NCBI GenBank assembly: GCA_964434955.1
Contig: CAYSXI010000036.1
Location: 1 to 35,127 of the forward strand
Origin: JANQLU01 sp964434955
GTDB taxonomy: Bacteria; Planctomycetota; Planctomycetia; Pirellulales; Pirellulaceae
Length of the DNA: 35,127 bases
Direction: 5' to 3'
Notes under the pieces: model-generated
Seen by the model: the letters and a program-made list of their open reading frames with translations, nothing else
What the model was told of the DNA's origin: nothing
Database searches by the model: none
Part shown: positions 8,759-17,267 of the stretch, piece by piece
How positions within the stretch are numbered: position 1 is the first letter of the stretch
Layout: every line of letters starts with the position of its first letter
Position numbers and translations under genes: made by a program

Positions 8759-9604
8759 TTGAATAACGGCATTTCAATCTTCGCAATTCTATTTGTTACT
8801 TGCCTTCTGATTGGGTGCGGAGGGAAACGGGAAAGCACGGAGCAATCGCCGGTGACCGAAACGACTCCCAAGGAAGATCCGGCCGACCCATCACAAACTC
8901 CCAAACGCGAGACGAAAGCAGTCGCTGCCGAAAAACTCGCTTTGAAAGAAATCATCGCCAAACATGGAGATGACCCAAGCCAGTTAAGTTCCAAGTTGAT
9001 CGAGACCTCCGGGCACATTCAACAAATCCGAACGGAATTGCAATCTGGCAAGCTAACCTACCGGATCATGCTTGCCGAACGCGTCAACAAGGAGAAACCA
9101 TACAGTTTTCAAAATGCCGACTCGGCGTCTTTTTTCAATTGCTACCTCAAGAATGCAGACGATCTGACCAAGCACAAATTGGGGCAAAAGGTAACGCTGC
9201 GAGGAAAAATGGCGGATCGAAGATACATGGTGGAATGCGAATTGGTTTCGGGGGAAGGTGAATCCATTCCGCGATTGAGTGCGAGCAAATTTGCCAAGGC
9301 CTTCATCGACTCCAAAGAAGATTTTGTCACCCAATACAAAGATGCCCTTGTCGTTCTCGAAGGGGTTATCGCTCGCAACAACTCGGAGAACACCGTGGAT
9401 GGTTTTTCGGTCCCGACAATCATGAAAGGAAACGATCAGATCGAAATTGGTCTGCACCGCTCCAGTTCCGATCAGACGAGACAATTTGAGAACCTGAGTC
9501 CTGGCGACCAAGTCGTTGTCATTGGAAAGTTCATTGTCGGAAAAGAAGGCGACAAAGAGCTTCCGATCGGTCTCCACGAGGCGTGCCGCTTGGAGCTAAA
9601 GTAA
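8759..9604 (+). CDS. Lipoprotein with two OB-fold (tRNA_anti-like) domains
   Basis: The start is a TTG (8759) with GGGAGA about eight bases upstream. The signal peptide ends in the lipobox LLIGCGG (Cys near residue 20), so the product is a lipoprotein. It is followed by a low-complexity Glu/Pro/Thr linker. Two repeats with the pattern 'Leu-x-Gly-x-Ile ... Gly-Asp/Gln-x-Val-x-Ile/Leu-x-Gly' follow at about residues 80-160 (ending KVTLRGK) and 195-281 (ending QVVVIGK). This is the signature of the OB-fold tRNA_anti-like family. In exported proteins this fold does not imply RNA binding, and the role is unknown. A 53-base gap separates it from the next gene on the same strand. Confidence 0.75.
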   Translation: MNNGISIFAILFVTCLLIGCGGKRESTEQSPVTETTPKEDPADPSQTPKRETKAVAAEKLALKEIIAKHGDDPSQLSSKLIETSGHIQQIRTELQSGKLTYRIMLAERVNKEKPYSFQNADSASFFNCYLKNADDLTKHKLGQKVTLRGKMADRRYMVECELVSGEGESIPRLSASKFAKAFIDSKEDFVTQYKDALVVLEGVIARNNSENTVDGFSVPTIMKGNDQIEIGLHRSSSDQTRQFENLSPGDQVVVIGKFIVGKEGDKELPIGLHEACRLELK

Positions 9605-9657
9605 CCCCCGCAAATGTGGCCCCGGCTAATGTAGCCTTTCGCGCAAGTTGAGATTCA

Positions 9658-10173
9658 ATGAAACAAAGCGTTGTCTCAATCCTGGTACTTCTGATTCTTG
9701 TTGCCGTCTTGTCCACGGCTTGGTATCTCGATCGCTCCAACCTCAAGCGAGAAATTGAATTAGCAAGTGATAAAACCGGAGACCGAGTTCGAAGCGCCAA
9801 ACACGGCACACGAGCCATTCACAACGCGTTGGCTACGATACGAATGCTCAAAGGTCAGGAGCAGTATCAGGGAACGGACCTCGAGAAGTTTTCGCGCCTG
9901 CGATTGTTTCGAGCGTTTGCTGATCTTTACCTCAATCGTGAATACGCGGTAACAAATCCTGCCATTTACCGCGTCTCTTATGACGTCCTGGAAAAACTCG
10001 GTGTGCAAAATGTCGACGATTTCCCCAGGATCATTGCCACGCTCGTCATCGAACAAAATATTGGAGTTGGAATACAATCAGAAACGTTTGAACGTTTCAC
10101 AAATGATCCCGAAGTTGATCGATTCATTGAACTGTCGCTGAAGTCTCGGCAAAAATCCAAGGACCAAGAATAA
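9658..10173 (+). CDS. Single-pass membrane protein of unknown function
   Basis: The 171-residue product has an N-terminal transmembrane anchor (about residues 5-24) and then a soluble, helical, charged domain that would face the periplasm. No conserved motif is recognised. It lies 53 bases after the OB-fold lipoprotein and could be translated from the same message. The ATG at 9658 follows a purine-poor leader, so translation may depend on the upstream gene. Confidence 0.65.
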   Translation: MKQSVVSILVLLILVAVLSTAWYLDRSNLKREIELASDKTGDRVRSAKHGTRAIHNALATIRMLKGQEQYQGTDLEKFSRLRLFRAFADLYLNREYAVTNPAIYRVSYDVLEKLGVQNVDDFPRIIATLVIEQNIGVGIQSETFERFTNDPEVDRFIELSLKSRQKSKDQE

Positions 10174-10654
10174 AGCGGAGTGTCTCATCGCTTCGTGTTC
10201 GGTTCAACATCCTGATTCGTGGTTCGATGCCGGTTGAATACGGAAAACGAAAAAAGCCGCACGTTTCAATTTCTATCCACGCGCGGCTCGAGTCTCAGGG
10301 GCAGCCGAGACCTGTACACAATTGTTGCCTGCACACGGGATCAAGGCAATTTCATTTCCCGAATGTTGATTGCAATTGCGATTTGAAACACCCACCCAAC
10401 TGCGGGAGCCAAGTGGCGGATTTCGCTCGCATCGCTGCGCTTATACGAAGAATTTTGCGCTCTAATGAACTCGCGGTGAAATTCACTTTTGAACTACAAT
10501 CGCCCCGCGGGTCGCAGGTTACCATCGCGGAAAACGCTTTGGTGGGGCAGAAGTGCGGCCCGTTTTTTATGCGCTGACGTGACCTCAAGAATCGGAAGCA
10601 AGCAAGCAACGGCGCTGGAAGATCCGAATGCTTGGATGGGTTCCTTTTGAACCA
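10174..10654. other. 480-base gap without a recognised gene
   Basis: No convincing protein is seen. The open frames here have unusual composition and no ribosome binding site. The gap contains a minus-strand terminator (10250-10288) and a weaker plus-strand candidate, a GGGC/GCCC stem followed by six T residues (about 10546-10568). The minus terminator lies about 365 bases past the gene that ends at 10655, which leaves room for a long 3' UTR or a small RNA. Confidence 0.5.
10250..10288 (-). terminator. Rho-independent terminator (minus strand)
   Basis: AGCCGC (10255-10260) pairs with GCGGCT (10283-10288), extended by two further pairs past a mismatch. On the minus strand the stem is followed by a run of T residues (10250-10254 read on the complement). 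It would end leftward transcription coming from the minus-strand gene at 10655-11113 or from a small RNA in between. Confidence 0.65.
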
Positions 10655-11113
10655 TCAACCAATAATCCGAGGTTCCGTATCCTGGAAAAAAGGTTCCAGC
10701 CCATCGTACTTTCCGTCTTCGTAGGTGTAGGGCCGGATGAAAAGCGTTGACGGAGCGCCTTTCATTTCGACATGAACAATGATGGCGGGTTCTTCTGGCC
10801 CATCGAGGGTTCGTTTGATCCGGGCCGATACCACCACGCTCAGGCCTTCGATGTCATCCACTGGGACAAATTCCTGGATGTATTTGAAATAGGCTTCACG
10901 ATCGTGCGGATCCAATCCTTTCGCATCCAGCAAGTCCGGGGTGATTGGCGTCGGGTTTTCGCTATCGTTTGACACGATCATCGCGAATGGCGGGCAGTTA
11001 CCGCTGCTGCTGACCAATTGCTCGGCCATCAGACCAGATGCTTCCAACAACAATTTTCCTTCAACCATGTGCGCCTCGATTAGTTTTCCCTTGTCCTTAT
11101 TGATGAATTGCAT
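10655..11113 (-). CDS. Hypothetical protein, 152 residues
   Basis: The ATG at 11113 has AGG a few bases upstream. The product is acidic, has no signal peptide or membrane segment, and contains alternating hydrophobic patterns such as GLSVVVSARIK and AIIVHVEMKG, suggesting beta strands. I do not recognise the family. It lies 60 bases downstream of the bestrophin gene on the same strand, so both may share a transcript. Confidence 0.65.
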   Translation of the reverse strand: MQFINKDKGKLIEAHMVEGKLLLEASGLMAEQLVSSSGNCPPFAMIVSNDSENPTPITPDLLDAKGLDPHDREAYFKYIQEFVPVDDIEGLSVVVSARIKRTLDGPEEPAIIVHVEMKGAPSTLFIRPYTYEDGKYDGLEPFFQDTEPRIIG

Positions 11114-11173
11114 TCTACCTGCTTGGGTGGCCTTAAAAAACGGCCAGGCCTATGTCGAAGCGTTCATCGGGCT

Positions 11174-12235
11174 TTACATCTGGACATCCTGTATTTCGGG
11201 AAATTGAGTTGGCAGGATGTCGTCATCCTCACCCAACAGGTGCCGCAACTCTATCTCCAGAGCCCGTGACATGGTCGAGATGGGAACATCATTTGCCGAG
11301 CCTTCAAATGGATTCTCGCCAACGCGCCCGATTCTTTCCATCGTATGAAAAATCCAGGAAACCAAAGTGCAAAAGGGGACCGCTGCCCAAACGAACCATT
11401 GGCTCGCCAGAGGGAAGTTTTCAGCGAAACCATTGCCAACTTTTGCAAACTCCGGGATCACAGCCAAAGGCAATAGCAACAAAAACATCCAGACAAAAAT
11501 ATGGCTCAACGTTGAATACTGGCGTGGGTAGGGAAAGTTTTTGATTCGTTCGGACTTGCCCTGCAACGTAAACAATTCCTGCAACAAGTTTTCCAGTTCC
11601 AAAAAGGCGAACTCCCAGATCAGCCCTCGCTCCTTGAGCCGACGAAAATGATTCGACTGCAAGTAAAGTACCGTTGCCTGTTTGTTTTTTGCATCGGTCA
11701 CCTTGTGCCATTCTTCGTCGCTGAGAAACAGAAACAGATCGTCTTCCAGGGTTGTTACACGTTCCGGAACGTGCATTTCTTTGGACCATTCGCGATTGGT
11801 TCGATGTTCTTCGAAGACCTCCCATTTTCGCGGCTGCCGCATCGCGTGCCGCAAAGCGGTTATCCAGGCGATGTGCCGATAAAATATTTCTTTTCGAATT
11901 TCTCCAATTTCTTCTGCGGAAACGTCATCGTCGGCGTACTCGCCGGTGACCATGTCGGTCACTTTCATCGCCAAGGTGCGGGTCGCATTGACGATTCCAC
12001 CCCAGATTTTTCTTGCCTCCCAAATTCGTCCGTAGGCCGCGTTGTTTTGGAAACCAATGATAAATGCGACGGCGGTACCGATCGCCGCCAAGGGCGCCCA
12101 AGGAACGACCAGGAATTTCAACCCGAGCAGTACATACGCCGCCGTCAATGAAAGGGCAAAAACAAAAAACAGGGCCGTCTCGAGTCGAGTCCAAAGAATC
12201 ATCTCTTTGGCCGAATATCGTTTTCTCGTCAGCAT
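11174..12235 (-). CDS. Bestrophin-family ion channel (UPF0187)
   Basis: The 353-residue product has two N-terminal transmembrane segments (about residues 18-38 and 43-62), with FIIGFQNNAAYGRIWEARKIWGG right after them. This last pattern is a hallmark of bacterial bestrophins, in which the conserved Asn/Tyr/Arg/Trp stretch lines the pore region. Two further hydrophobic segments (about 235-255 and 270-290) and the C-terminal ENPFEGSANDVP motif complete the family pattern. Bacterial homologues form pentameric inner-membrane channels; anion or cation preference cannot be told from sequence. GAAGAG precedes the ATG. The gene follows the peroxiredoxin gene by 30 bases and is probably co-transcribed with it. 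Confidence 0.9.
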   Translation of the reverse strand: MLTRKRYSAKEMILWTRLETALFFVFALSLTAAYVLLGLKFLVVPWAPLAAIGTAVAFIIGFQNNAAYGRIWEARKIWGGIVNATRTLAMKVTDMVTGEYADDDVSAEEIGEIRKEIFYRHIAWITALRHAMRQPRKWEVFEEHRTNREWSKEMHVPERVTTLEDDLFLFLSDEEWHKVTDAKNKQATVLYLQSNHFRRLKERGLIWEFAFLELENLLQELFTLQGKSERIKNFPYPRQYSTLSHIFVWMFLLLLPLAVIPEFAKVGNGFAENFPLASQWFVWAAVPFCTLVSWIFHTMERIGRVGENPFEGSANDVPISTMSRALEIELRHLLGEDDDILPTQFPEIQDVQM

Positions 12236-12265
12236 TTCTCTTCACGCCCAAACGCGCGCCAATGT

Positions 12266-12916
12266 TTAAATCGATTCCAGGACTTGGATGACACCATCGA
12301 CTTCAGGCCGAAAACGATAGTCGGCACGACTTTCGGCATATCGAATCGTGCCGGTGCGATCAACGACAAATCGCCCCGGCATGGGAAGTGTCCAATCGTC
12401 GTCGCCATGGTACAACTTCAAGTTGATATTGAAACTATCCCGATAAAGTTGGCGCAACTCGTCTTCCATCGAATAACGCAAGCCAAACTGGTCCGCCAGA
12501 CGGTTCTGCTGGTCGAAGAGAATGTCAAAAGTCAACTTTTGAGTCGCAATGATTTTCCGCGAGTATTCAGCCTTCTCGGGAGACACGGCCAAAACACGGG
12601 CCCCTAACGACTCGATTTGCTCAACAAACTGTTGAAGATGTGCCAAATCGGCATTGCAATAAGGTCACCAAAAGCCCCGATAAAAGGTGATCACGACCGG
12701 ACCAGCTTTCAGCATTTCCTCCGAACTGACTCGCTCGCCTTTCTGGTTCTTTAAATCAAATGCAGGAGCTTGCACTCCCGCCTTGAGCACCGAATCAACC
12801 AGCCCTGATTCTTCCAAACGCGTGGTCGCCCCGTGCATGATTTTCAAGAACTGGGCCGACATTCCTCCCTCGACTCGTTCTCGGATTGCATCTAGCTTCG
12901 CCTGAAGACTTTCCAT
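12266..12916 (-). CDS. Selenocysteine-containing peroxiredoxin-like protein (AhpC/TSA fold)
   Basis: Standard calling splits this gene into 12665-12940 and 12266-12646, but both lie in one frame and are separated only by a TGA at 12665-12667. The ATG at 12916 has GAGAGG eight bases upstream, giving 216 residues, normal for this peroxiredoxin-like family. The text around the TGA is VVITFYRGFW-(TGA)-PYCNADL. Relatives have Cys there (WCPYC), the redox-active cysteine, so codon 84 replaces exactly the catalytic residue and gives a U-P-Y-C motif. The downstream part is complete (AVSPEKAEYS, SMEDELRQLY, WTLPMPGRFVVDRTGTIRYA). A hairpin TGCC-GATTT-GGCA follows, with its loop beginning with G at nucleotide 19 counted from the T of TGA, which fits the minimal bacterial SECIS model. 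It is a cytosolic thiol/selenol peroxidase by inference. A chance nonsense mutation is the alternative. Confidence 0.85.
12640..12653 (-). promoter_or_regulatory. Candidate bacterial SECIS hairpin in the peroxiredoxin gene
   Basis: On the minus strand, 11 bases after the TGA, the four-base-pair stem TGCC/GGCA encloses the loop GATTT. The first loop base is G, the stem is at the lower size limit, and the distance from the TGA is inside the accepted range for bacterial SECIS elements. The stem is short, so on its own it would be weak evidence; its value comes from the TGA position. Confidence 0.45.
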
Positions 12917-13130
12917 ATTTCCTCTCGACCTGCGGAACATTGCTCAAAGCAGATTTGTTCGAAGACTTGAAACCGGCAAACCTGTTTTCCAAACCGACTG
13001 TAGACCTGTATGGCCTTATTACAAACCAACTTCGGCCAGGTTACCACCACCTCAGTTAACGACCATCGCTGCCTCAATTTTCTGTGCTGCTCGAAATCAA
13101 CCTCGTCAAAGCAAACTACAGAATCCTCGA

Positions 13131-13159
13131 TTGACAGTCAACCAACCAGTTGGTAGGCT
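13131..13159 (+). promoter_or_regulatory. tetR promoter with palindromic operator in its spacer
   Basis: TTGACA (13131-13136) and TAGGCT (13154-13159) are spaced by 17 bases. The spacer and first -10 base hold the perfect inverted repeat ACCAAC-CA-GTTGGT (13141-13154), typical of TetR-family operators. Transcription would start about seven bases after the -10 box, at or next to the ATG at 13166, so the message would be leaderless. A regulator bound here would block RNA polymerase, which implies autorepression. Confidence 0.75.
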
Positions 13160-13165
13160 GCCGGG

Positions 13166-13726
13166 ATGCGTGAAACCATCCTGGATGCCGCTGAAGCCCT
13201 GGTTCAACAACGTGGGTTCGATTCCGTAACCTTCCAAGAAATTGCGGATGCCGTCGGATTGCGCAAACCAAGCCTCTTTCACCATATCCGCAACAAGGAT
13301 GAATTGGCGGAGTGTTTGATTGAACGTTGTTCGACCAAACACGGCGCAAAATATGAAGAAGTCGTTGCGAAAAATATCTCGGCTCCAAGAAAATTAAAAG
13401 AAGTTGCGAAGATTTTCGAAGACGGCCTCATGGAGGGTCGACCCTGCCTTCTCGCTTCCATTGGCGCATCGAGGGCAGCATTATCGGATTCTGCGGCTGA
13501 TCAACTTCAACTTGCGGCTAACGGGGCGATCGCTCGATTCGCTACAATCTTCTCACAGGGGAGAAAGGAATCTTCGTTGACTTTCAAAGGCTCACCTGAA
13601 AACGCAGCCATGAGTTTCGTCGGTCTGCTTCAGGGGCTACAAACTCTCTGCCTGTTAAAGAATGACACCGCCGCGTATTCGCGGGCAATTTCAACATACA
13701 TTAATTCTCTTACTCACAAGCCCTAA
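13166..13726 (+). CDS. TetR-family transcriptional regulator
   Basis: The 186-residue product has the standard N-terminal helix-turn-helix (residues about 3-48), with ILDAAEALVQQRGFDSVTFQEIADAVGLRKPSLFHHIRNKDEL matching the family pattern. A divergent helical ligand domain follows. There is no Shine-Dalgarno; the promoter is so close that the message is probably leaderless. It is the first gene of the molybdenum hydroxylase run (20 bases before the cytochrome gene) and is divergent from the peroxiredoxin gene, so it likely represses its own operon and perhaps also the gene to the left. The inducer is unknown. Confidence 0.92.
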   Translation: MRETILDAAEALVQQRGFDSVTFQEIADAVGLRKPSLFHHIRNKDELAECLIERCSTKHGAKYEEVVAKNISAPRKLKEVAKIFEDGLMEGRPCLLASIGASRAALSDSAADQLQLAANGAIARFATIFSQGRKESSLTFKGSPENAAMSFVGLLQGLQTLCLLKNDTAAYSRAISTYINSLTHKP

Positions 13727-13745
13727 GCCCATTTTTGAGGAAGCA

Positions 13746-14420
13746 ATGCAAACGGCAAATCAAGGATCGAAACTGCGAGTAGCCGCCTTTCTTTTGGTGC
13801 TGCTTGTTTTGGTAGCGGGTATTGCGATTGCGAGTAGCCGCCCCGGTTTGAACTCGTCAATCACCGCAAACGAACAGGAATCCGCGGAACCAAAAAACGC
13901 AAAGCCGTTGACCGCGGAAGAAAAGAAAAAAGTGTCACTGGATGCCTTTCGAAAAGTTGCAACCGTCCTGCGCCATCCGAGATGTTTAAACTGCCACCCA
14001 AGCGGTGACCGACCGCATGTAACCGACGAGCGTCGTCTGCACGACATGAATGTGCAACGCGGTCCCGAGAACAAGGGCATGGCTGGATTGAACTGCGCCG
14101 CTTGTCATCGCACCGAAAATCAAACCGTTCCTGATATTCCGGGCGCGCCTCACTGGCAGTTGGCCCCGCGGTCGATGGGCTGGCAGGGTCTGGACGATCA
14201 TGAACTGGCCAAAATGTTGATTGACAAGAAACGAAACGGCGACAGAACATTCGAGGACCTGATTCACCACATGGGCGAAGACCCTTTGGTGCTCTGGGGC
14301 TGGAACCCGGGTGGAAAACGTTCAATTCCGCCGTTGAGCCACAAGGAGTTCATGATCGAACTCAAGAAATGGCTTAACAACGGAGCAGCGATTCCACACA
14401 AAGGCGAAACTTCCTTCTAA
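13746..14420 (+). CDS. Membrane-anchored di-haem cytochrome c-like protein
   Basis: The open frame begins upstream inside tetR, but the ATG at 13746 has GAGGAAG directly before it and gives a good N-terminal membrane anchor (residues about 11-30). The 224-residue product has two haem-attachment motifs, CLNCH (80-84) and CAACH (117-121), and several Met/His residues that could act as distal ligands. It is anchored on the periplasmic side. Proteins of this type occur next to isoquinoline 1-oxidoreductase-like (IorAB) genes, and the position just before the hydroxylase subunits suggests that it takes electrons from their iron-sulfur clusters. The function is inferred from context. Confidence 0.85.
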   Translation: MQTANQGSKLRVAAFLLVLLVLVAGIAIASSRPGLNSSITANEQESAEPKNAKPLTAEEKKKVSLDAFRKVATVLRHPRCLNCHPSGDRPHVTDERRLHDMNVQRGPENKGMAGLNCAACHRTENQTVPDIPGAPHWQLAPRSMGWQGLDDHELAKMLIDKKRNGDRTFEDLIHHMGEDPLVLWGWNPGGKRSIPPLSHKEFMIELKKWLNNGAAIPHKGETSF

Positions 14421-14478
14421 ATCGAATTTGCAAATTGTTGAAGCGAACTCACTGAATGAAATGGAAAATGGAAATCCG

Positions 14479-14955
14479 ATGAAAGTGACATTTCAGCTGA
14501 ATGGCAAGAAACAAACCATCGAAACGGACCCAGACAAACCGCTGCTGTGGGTACTTCGAGACGATCTTGGGCTAACGGGAACCAAGTTTGGCTGCGGTCG
14601 CGGATTGTGTGGCGCATGCACGTTGCACGTGGACGGCAAAGCGACACGGGCCTGTGCGTTTCCAATCAAGTTTGCCGAGGACAAACAGATCGAAACCATC
14701 GAGAATCTGGAGAATTCGGCCATCGGAAAGTCGGTTGTCGACGCTTGGATCGAAGGGGATGTCGTCCAATGCGGCTGGTGCCAGCCGGGCCAATGCATGT
14801 CTGCCGCAGCCCTCCTAAAAGAGGTTCCCGACCCCGATGACAAGGCAATTGACGCGGCGATGAGCGGGAACATCTGCCGTTGTGGGGCTTATCCCCGAAT
14901 ACGGAAGGCCATCAAGGCTGCAGCAAATTCAGTTAGCAAGGAGGGGCAGCGATGA
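14479..14955 (+). CDS. iorA: [2Fe-2S] subunit of an IorA-type molybdenum hydroxylase
   Basis: The frame is open from a TTG at 14428, but the ATG at 14479 has GGAA about eight bases upstream and gives 158 residues, close to the usual ~150. The plant-type ferredoxin domain binds cluster II with Cys39, 44, 47 and 59 (FGCGRGLCGACTLHV). The helical domain binds cluster I with Cys98, 101, 133 and 135 (CGWCQPGQC, NICRCGAY). This is the small subunit of the xanthine oxidase family, most like isoquinoline 1-oxidoreductase alpha. It has no signal peptide and would be exported as a complex with the Tat-bearing large subunit. Its stop overlaps the next start in ATGA. Confidence 0.92.
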   Translation: MKVTFQLNGKKQTIETDPDKPLLWVLRDDLGLTGTKFGCGRGLCGACTLHVDGKATRACAFPIKFAEDKQIETIENLENSAIGKSVVDAWIEGDVVQCGWCQPGQCMSAAALLKEVPDPDDKAIDAAMSGNICRCGAYPRIRKAIKAAANSVSKEGQR

Positions 14956-17258
14956 GTTTACAAAAACGCCTTCAACGATCATTCGACAAAGTGATCGATG
15001 CGGACAAGTTGAAGCAGTCACTTGTCTCGCAATCCCCCCTGGTCATTCAGGACGCGGACAAGTCGACTCCAGCGCAAGTGACCGATCCTTCTGATCGTCG
15101 GCAGTTTCTTTCGCAATCATTGCTCCTCGGTGGCGGCCTGGCCCTGGCCGTTTCCTTCACCGGCAACCGCTCGGTCGTTGCCCATTCGACAAGGGAATCC
15201 GGCGCATCGACCAATGAATCATTCACTCCGAGTGCGTTTATTGAAATCGTCCCCAATGGCGCCGTGAAAGTGATCGCGATGCACGATGAAATGGGGCAGG
15301 GCACTCACACGGGTTTGGCAATGGCCGTCTGTGAAGAACTTGAGATTGCTCCGAGCGAGGTCATGGTCGAACACGCGCCAGCCGATGTCCGCTACAACCA
15401 CATGGCGTTTGGAGTCCAAATGACGGGTGGCAGCACCAGCATGATCTCGGCTCGAGACGCGATGCGCAAAGCCGGAGCAACAGCTCGGGAAATGCTGATA
15501 ACTGCGGCAGCCAATCGTTGGTCGGTCGATCGCGCAAAATGCTTTGCAAAGGATGGGTTCATTCACAATCAAGGAAAAAAGGAGAAGCTTGCTTTTTCCA
15601 GTTTGGCATCCGATGCGGCAAAACTTCCAGTCCCGAAAGAAGTTGCCCTTAAAGACCCGAAAAATTTCACCCGAATTGGCAAATCGACTCCACGAGTCGA
15701 CTCCGCTTCAAAGACTCGGGGCAACGCGATTTTCAGCCTCGACCGGAAAGTCGTTGGCATGCTGACTGCCATGGTCGAGCGCTGCCCCTATTTTGATGGC
15801 AAATTGGTCAAGTTGGATGGCACCGCGGCGCAAAAAGTGGACGGCGTCCTCGCGGTTTTCGAAGTCCCCTCGGGGGTTGCTGTTTTGGCCAAGGATTATT
15901 GGGCGGCCACTAAAGGAAGGCGGGAATTGAAAATCGAATGGGCCCCGGGACGGAGTTCCAACATTGATACCGATGAATTGCGAACCCAGTACCATCAACT
16001 GGCAAAGCAAAAGGCCAGGGTGGCTGAGAGCATCGGCGATTGCGAAAAATCACTTGAAGAAAACGAAACCCTGGAAGCAATCTACGAAGTGCCTTTCCAG
16101 GCACATGCTCCGATGGAACCATTGAGTTGCCTGGTTGAATTAAAAAGTAACGGCGGTGCAGACGTGACAACCGGCTCACAATTCCTGGGGGTGGACCATC
16201 TTCAGGTGGCAGCGCGACTGGGTGTCGAACCGACGAAAGTCAAGGTTGAAAACTCTTATCTCGGCGGGGGCTTTGGACGCCGCGCCAACCCGAAATCCGA
16301 CTTCGTCGTCGAGGCGGTCGATGTAGCACTGGCCTCACGAGAAGCGGGCTTTAACAAACCCGTCAAAACTGTCTGGTCAAGAGAGGACGACATTCGCGGT
16401 GGCTGGTACCGTCCGATGTACGTCAACGCCATGTCGGCAGCCATCAAAGATGGGAAACTCGACGCGTGGCGGCATCGAGTCGTGGGGCAATCGCCAATCA
16501 TTGGATCGGCGTTCGAATCGGTAATTGTTGTCGACGGACTCGATACCTGGGCCGTTGAGGGCGCAACAAAATTGCCTTATGACATCGTCAATAAACAAGT
16601 CGAACTTCAAACCGTTAGGCTTCCCATTCCGGTCCAATGGTGGCGTTCAGTAGGCCACTCGAATTCAGGGTTTGCCAAAGAAGGCTTTTTCGACGAGTGT
16701 GCCCACAAACTGGGCCGCGACCCCTTGGAACTTCGGCAAGAGCTATTGAAGGAACACCCGAGATTACTTCGCGTTCTCAATTTGGCCGCGGAAAAGGCCG
16801 ATTGGACTCGCAAACTTCCCGAAGGTTGGGGCCGTGGAATTTCAGTTCATGAGTCCTTTCAAAGTTTTACCTCCCACGTGGTGGAGGCAAGCGTCGAAAA
16901 CGGAAAACCAAGAATCCATCGCGTGGTGGTGGCCGTTGATTGTGGGCCCACGATCAATCCCGACCAAGTCGTAGCTCAAATGGAAGGCGCGACCAACTTC
17001 GCTTTGTCCGCCACGCTGGAAGGAGAAATCACTTTCAAGGATGGAAAGGTCGTCCAAAGCAATTTCAATGACTTCCGGGTCGTTCGAATGCACGAGGCAC
17101 CGACCATCGAAGTGCACATTGTCGACAGCAAAGACTCGATGGGTGGCATTGGCGAGACCGGCGTCGCAGGAGTTCCATCCGCCGTTTGCTCGGCCCTATT
17201 TGACGCCTGCGGAAAACGAATTCGCCGCTTACCGATTGGCAGGCAACTGCGCGACTAG
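14952..17258 (+). CDS. iorB: Molybdopterin-binding large subunit of an IorB-type hydroxylase, Tat-exported
   Basis: The 768-residue product begins, after an unusually long n-region, with a twin-arginine signal (RRQFLSQSLLLGGG, Arg49-50), so the folded holoenzyme is placed in the periplasm. Molybdopterin-binding landmarks are MTGGSTSM, HAPMEPLSC, YLGGGFGRRANPKSDF and PVQWWRSVGHSNSGFAKEGF. The catalytic glutamate of the xanthine oxidase family is Glu735 in GGIGETGVAGVP. Enzymes of this group hydroxylate N-heterocycles or oxidise aldehydes with a Mo-cytosine-dinucleotide cofactor; the substrate here is not predictable. It is translationally coupled to the small subunit, and xdhC follows after nine bases. 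Confidence 0.93.
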   Translation: MSLQKRLQRSFDKVIDADKLKQSLVSQSPLVIQDADKSTPAQVTDPSDRRQFLSQSLLLGGGLALAVSFTGNRSVVAHSTRESGASTNESFTPSAFIEIVPNGAVKVIAMHDEMGQGTHTGLAMAVCEELEIAPSEVMVEHAPADVRYNHMAFGVQMTGGSTSMISARDAMRKAGATAREMLITAAANRWSVDRAKCFAKDGFIHNQGKKEKLAFSSLASDAAKLPVPKEVALKDPKNFTRIGKSTPRVDSASKTRGNAIFSLDRKVVGMLTAMVERCPYFDGKLVKLDGTAAQKVDGVLAVFEVPSGVAVLAKDYWAATKGRRELKIEWAPGRSSNIDTDELRTQYHQLAKQKARVAESIGDCEKSLEENETLEAIYEVPFQAHAPMEPLSCLVELKSNGGADVTTGSQFLGVDHLQVAARLGVEPTKVKVENSYLGGGFGRRANPKSDFVVEAVDVALASREAGFNKPVKTVWSREDDIRGGWYRPMYVNAMSAAIKDGKLDAWRHRVVGQSPIIGSAFESVIVVDGLDTWAVEGATKLPYDIVNKQVELQTVRLPIPVQWWRSVGHSNSGFAKEGFFDECAHKLGRDPLELRQELLKEHPRLLRVLNLAAEKADWTRKLPEGWGRGISVHESFQSFTSHVVEASVENGKPRIHRVVVAVDCGPTINPDQVVAQMEGATNFALSATLEGEITFKDGKVVQSNFNDFRVVRMHEAPTIEVHIVDSKDSMGGIGETGVAGVPSAVCSALFDACGKRIRRLPIGRQLRD

Positions 17259-17267
17259 GGTTCAATC

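Noticed and set aside
10227..10577. 116-residue plus-strand ORF in the 10.2-10.6 kb gap
   Set aside because: It runs across a minus-strand terminator stem, has no Shine-Dalgarno and no recognisable motif.
11648..12151. 167-residue ORF antisense to the bestrophin gene
   Set aside because: The opposite strand encodes a clear bestrophin; this frame shows no domain.
12665..12940. Separate 91-residue ORF ending at the TGA, and 12266-12646 as a second gene
   Set aside because: Both are pieces of one peroxiredoxin-like frame; neither half alone is a complete fold, and the second lacks a ribosome site.
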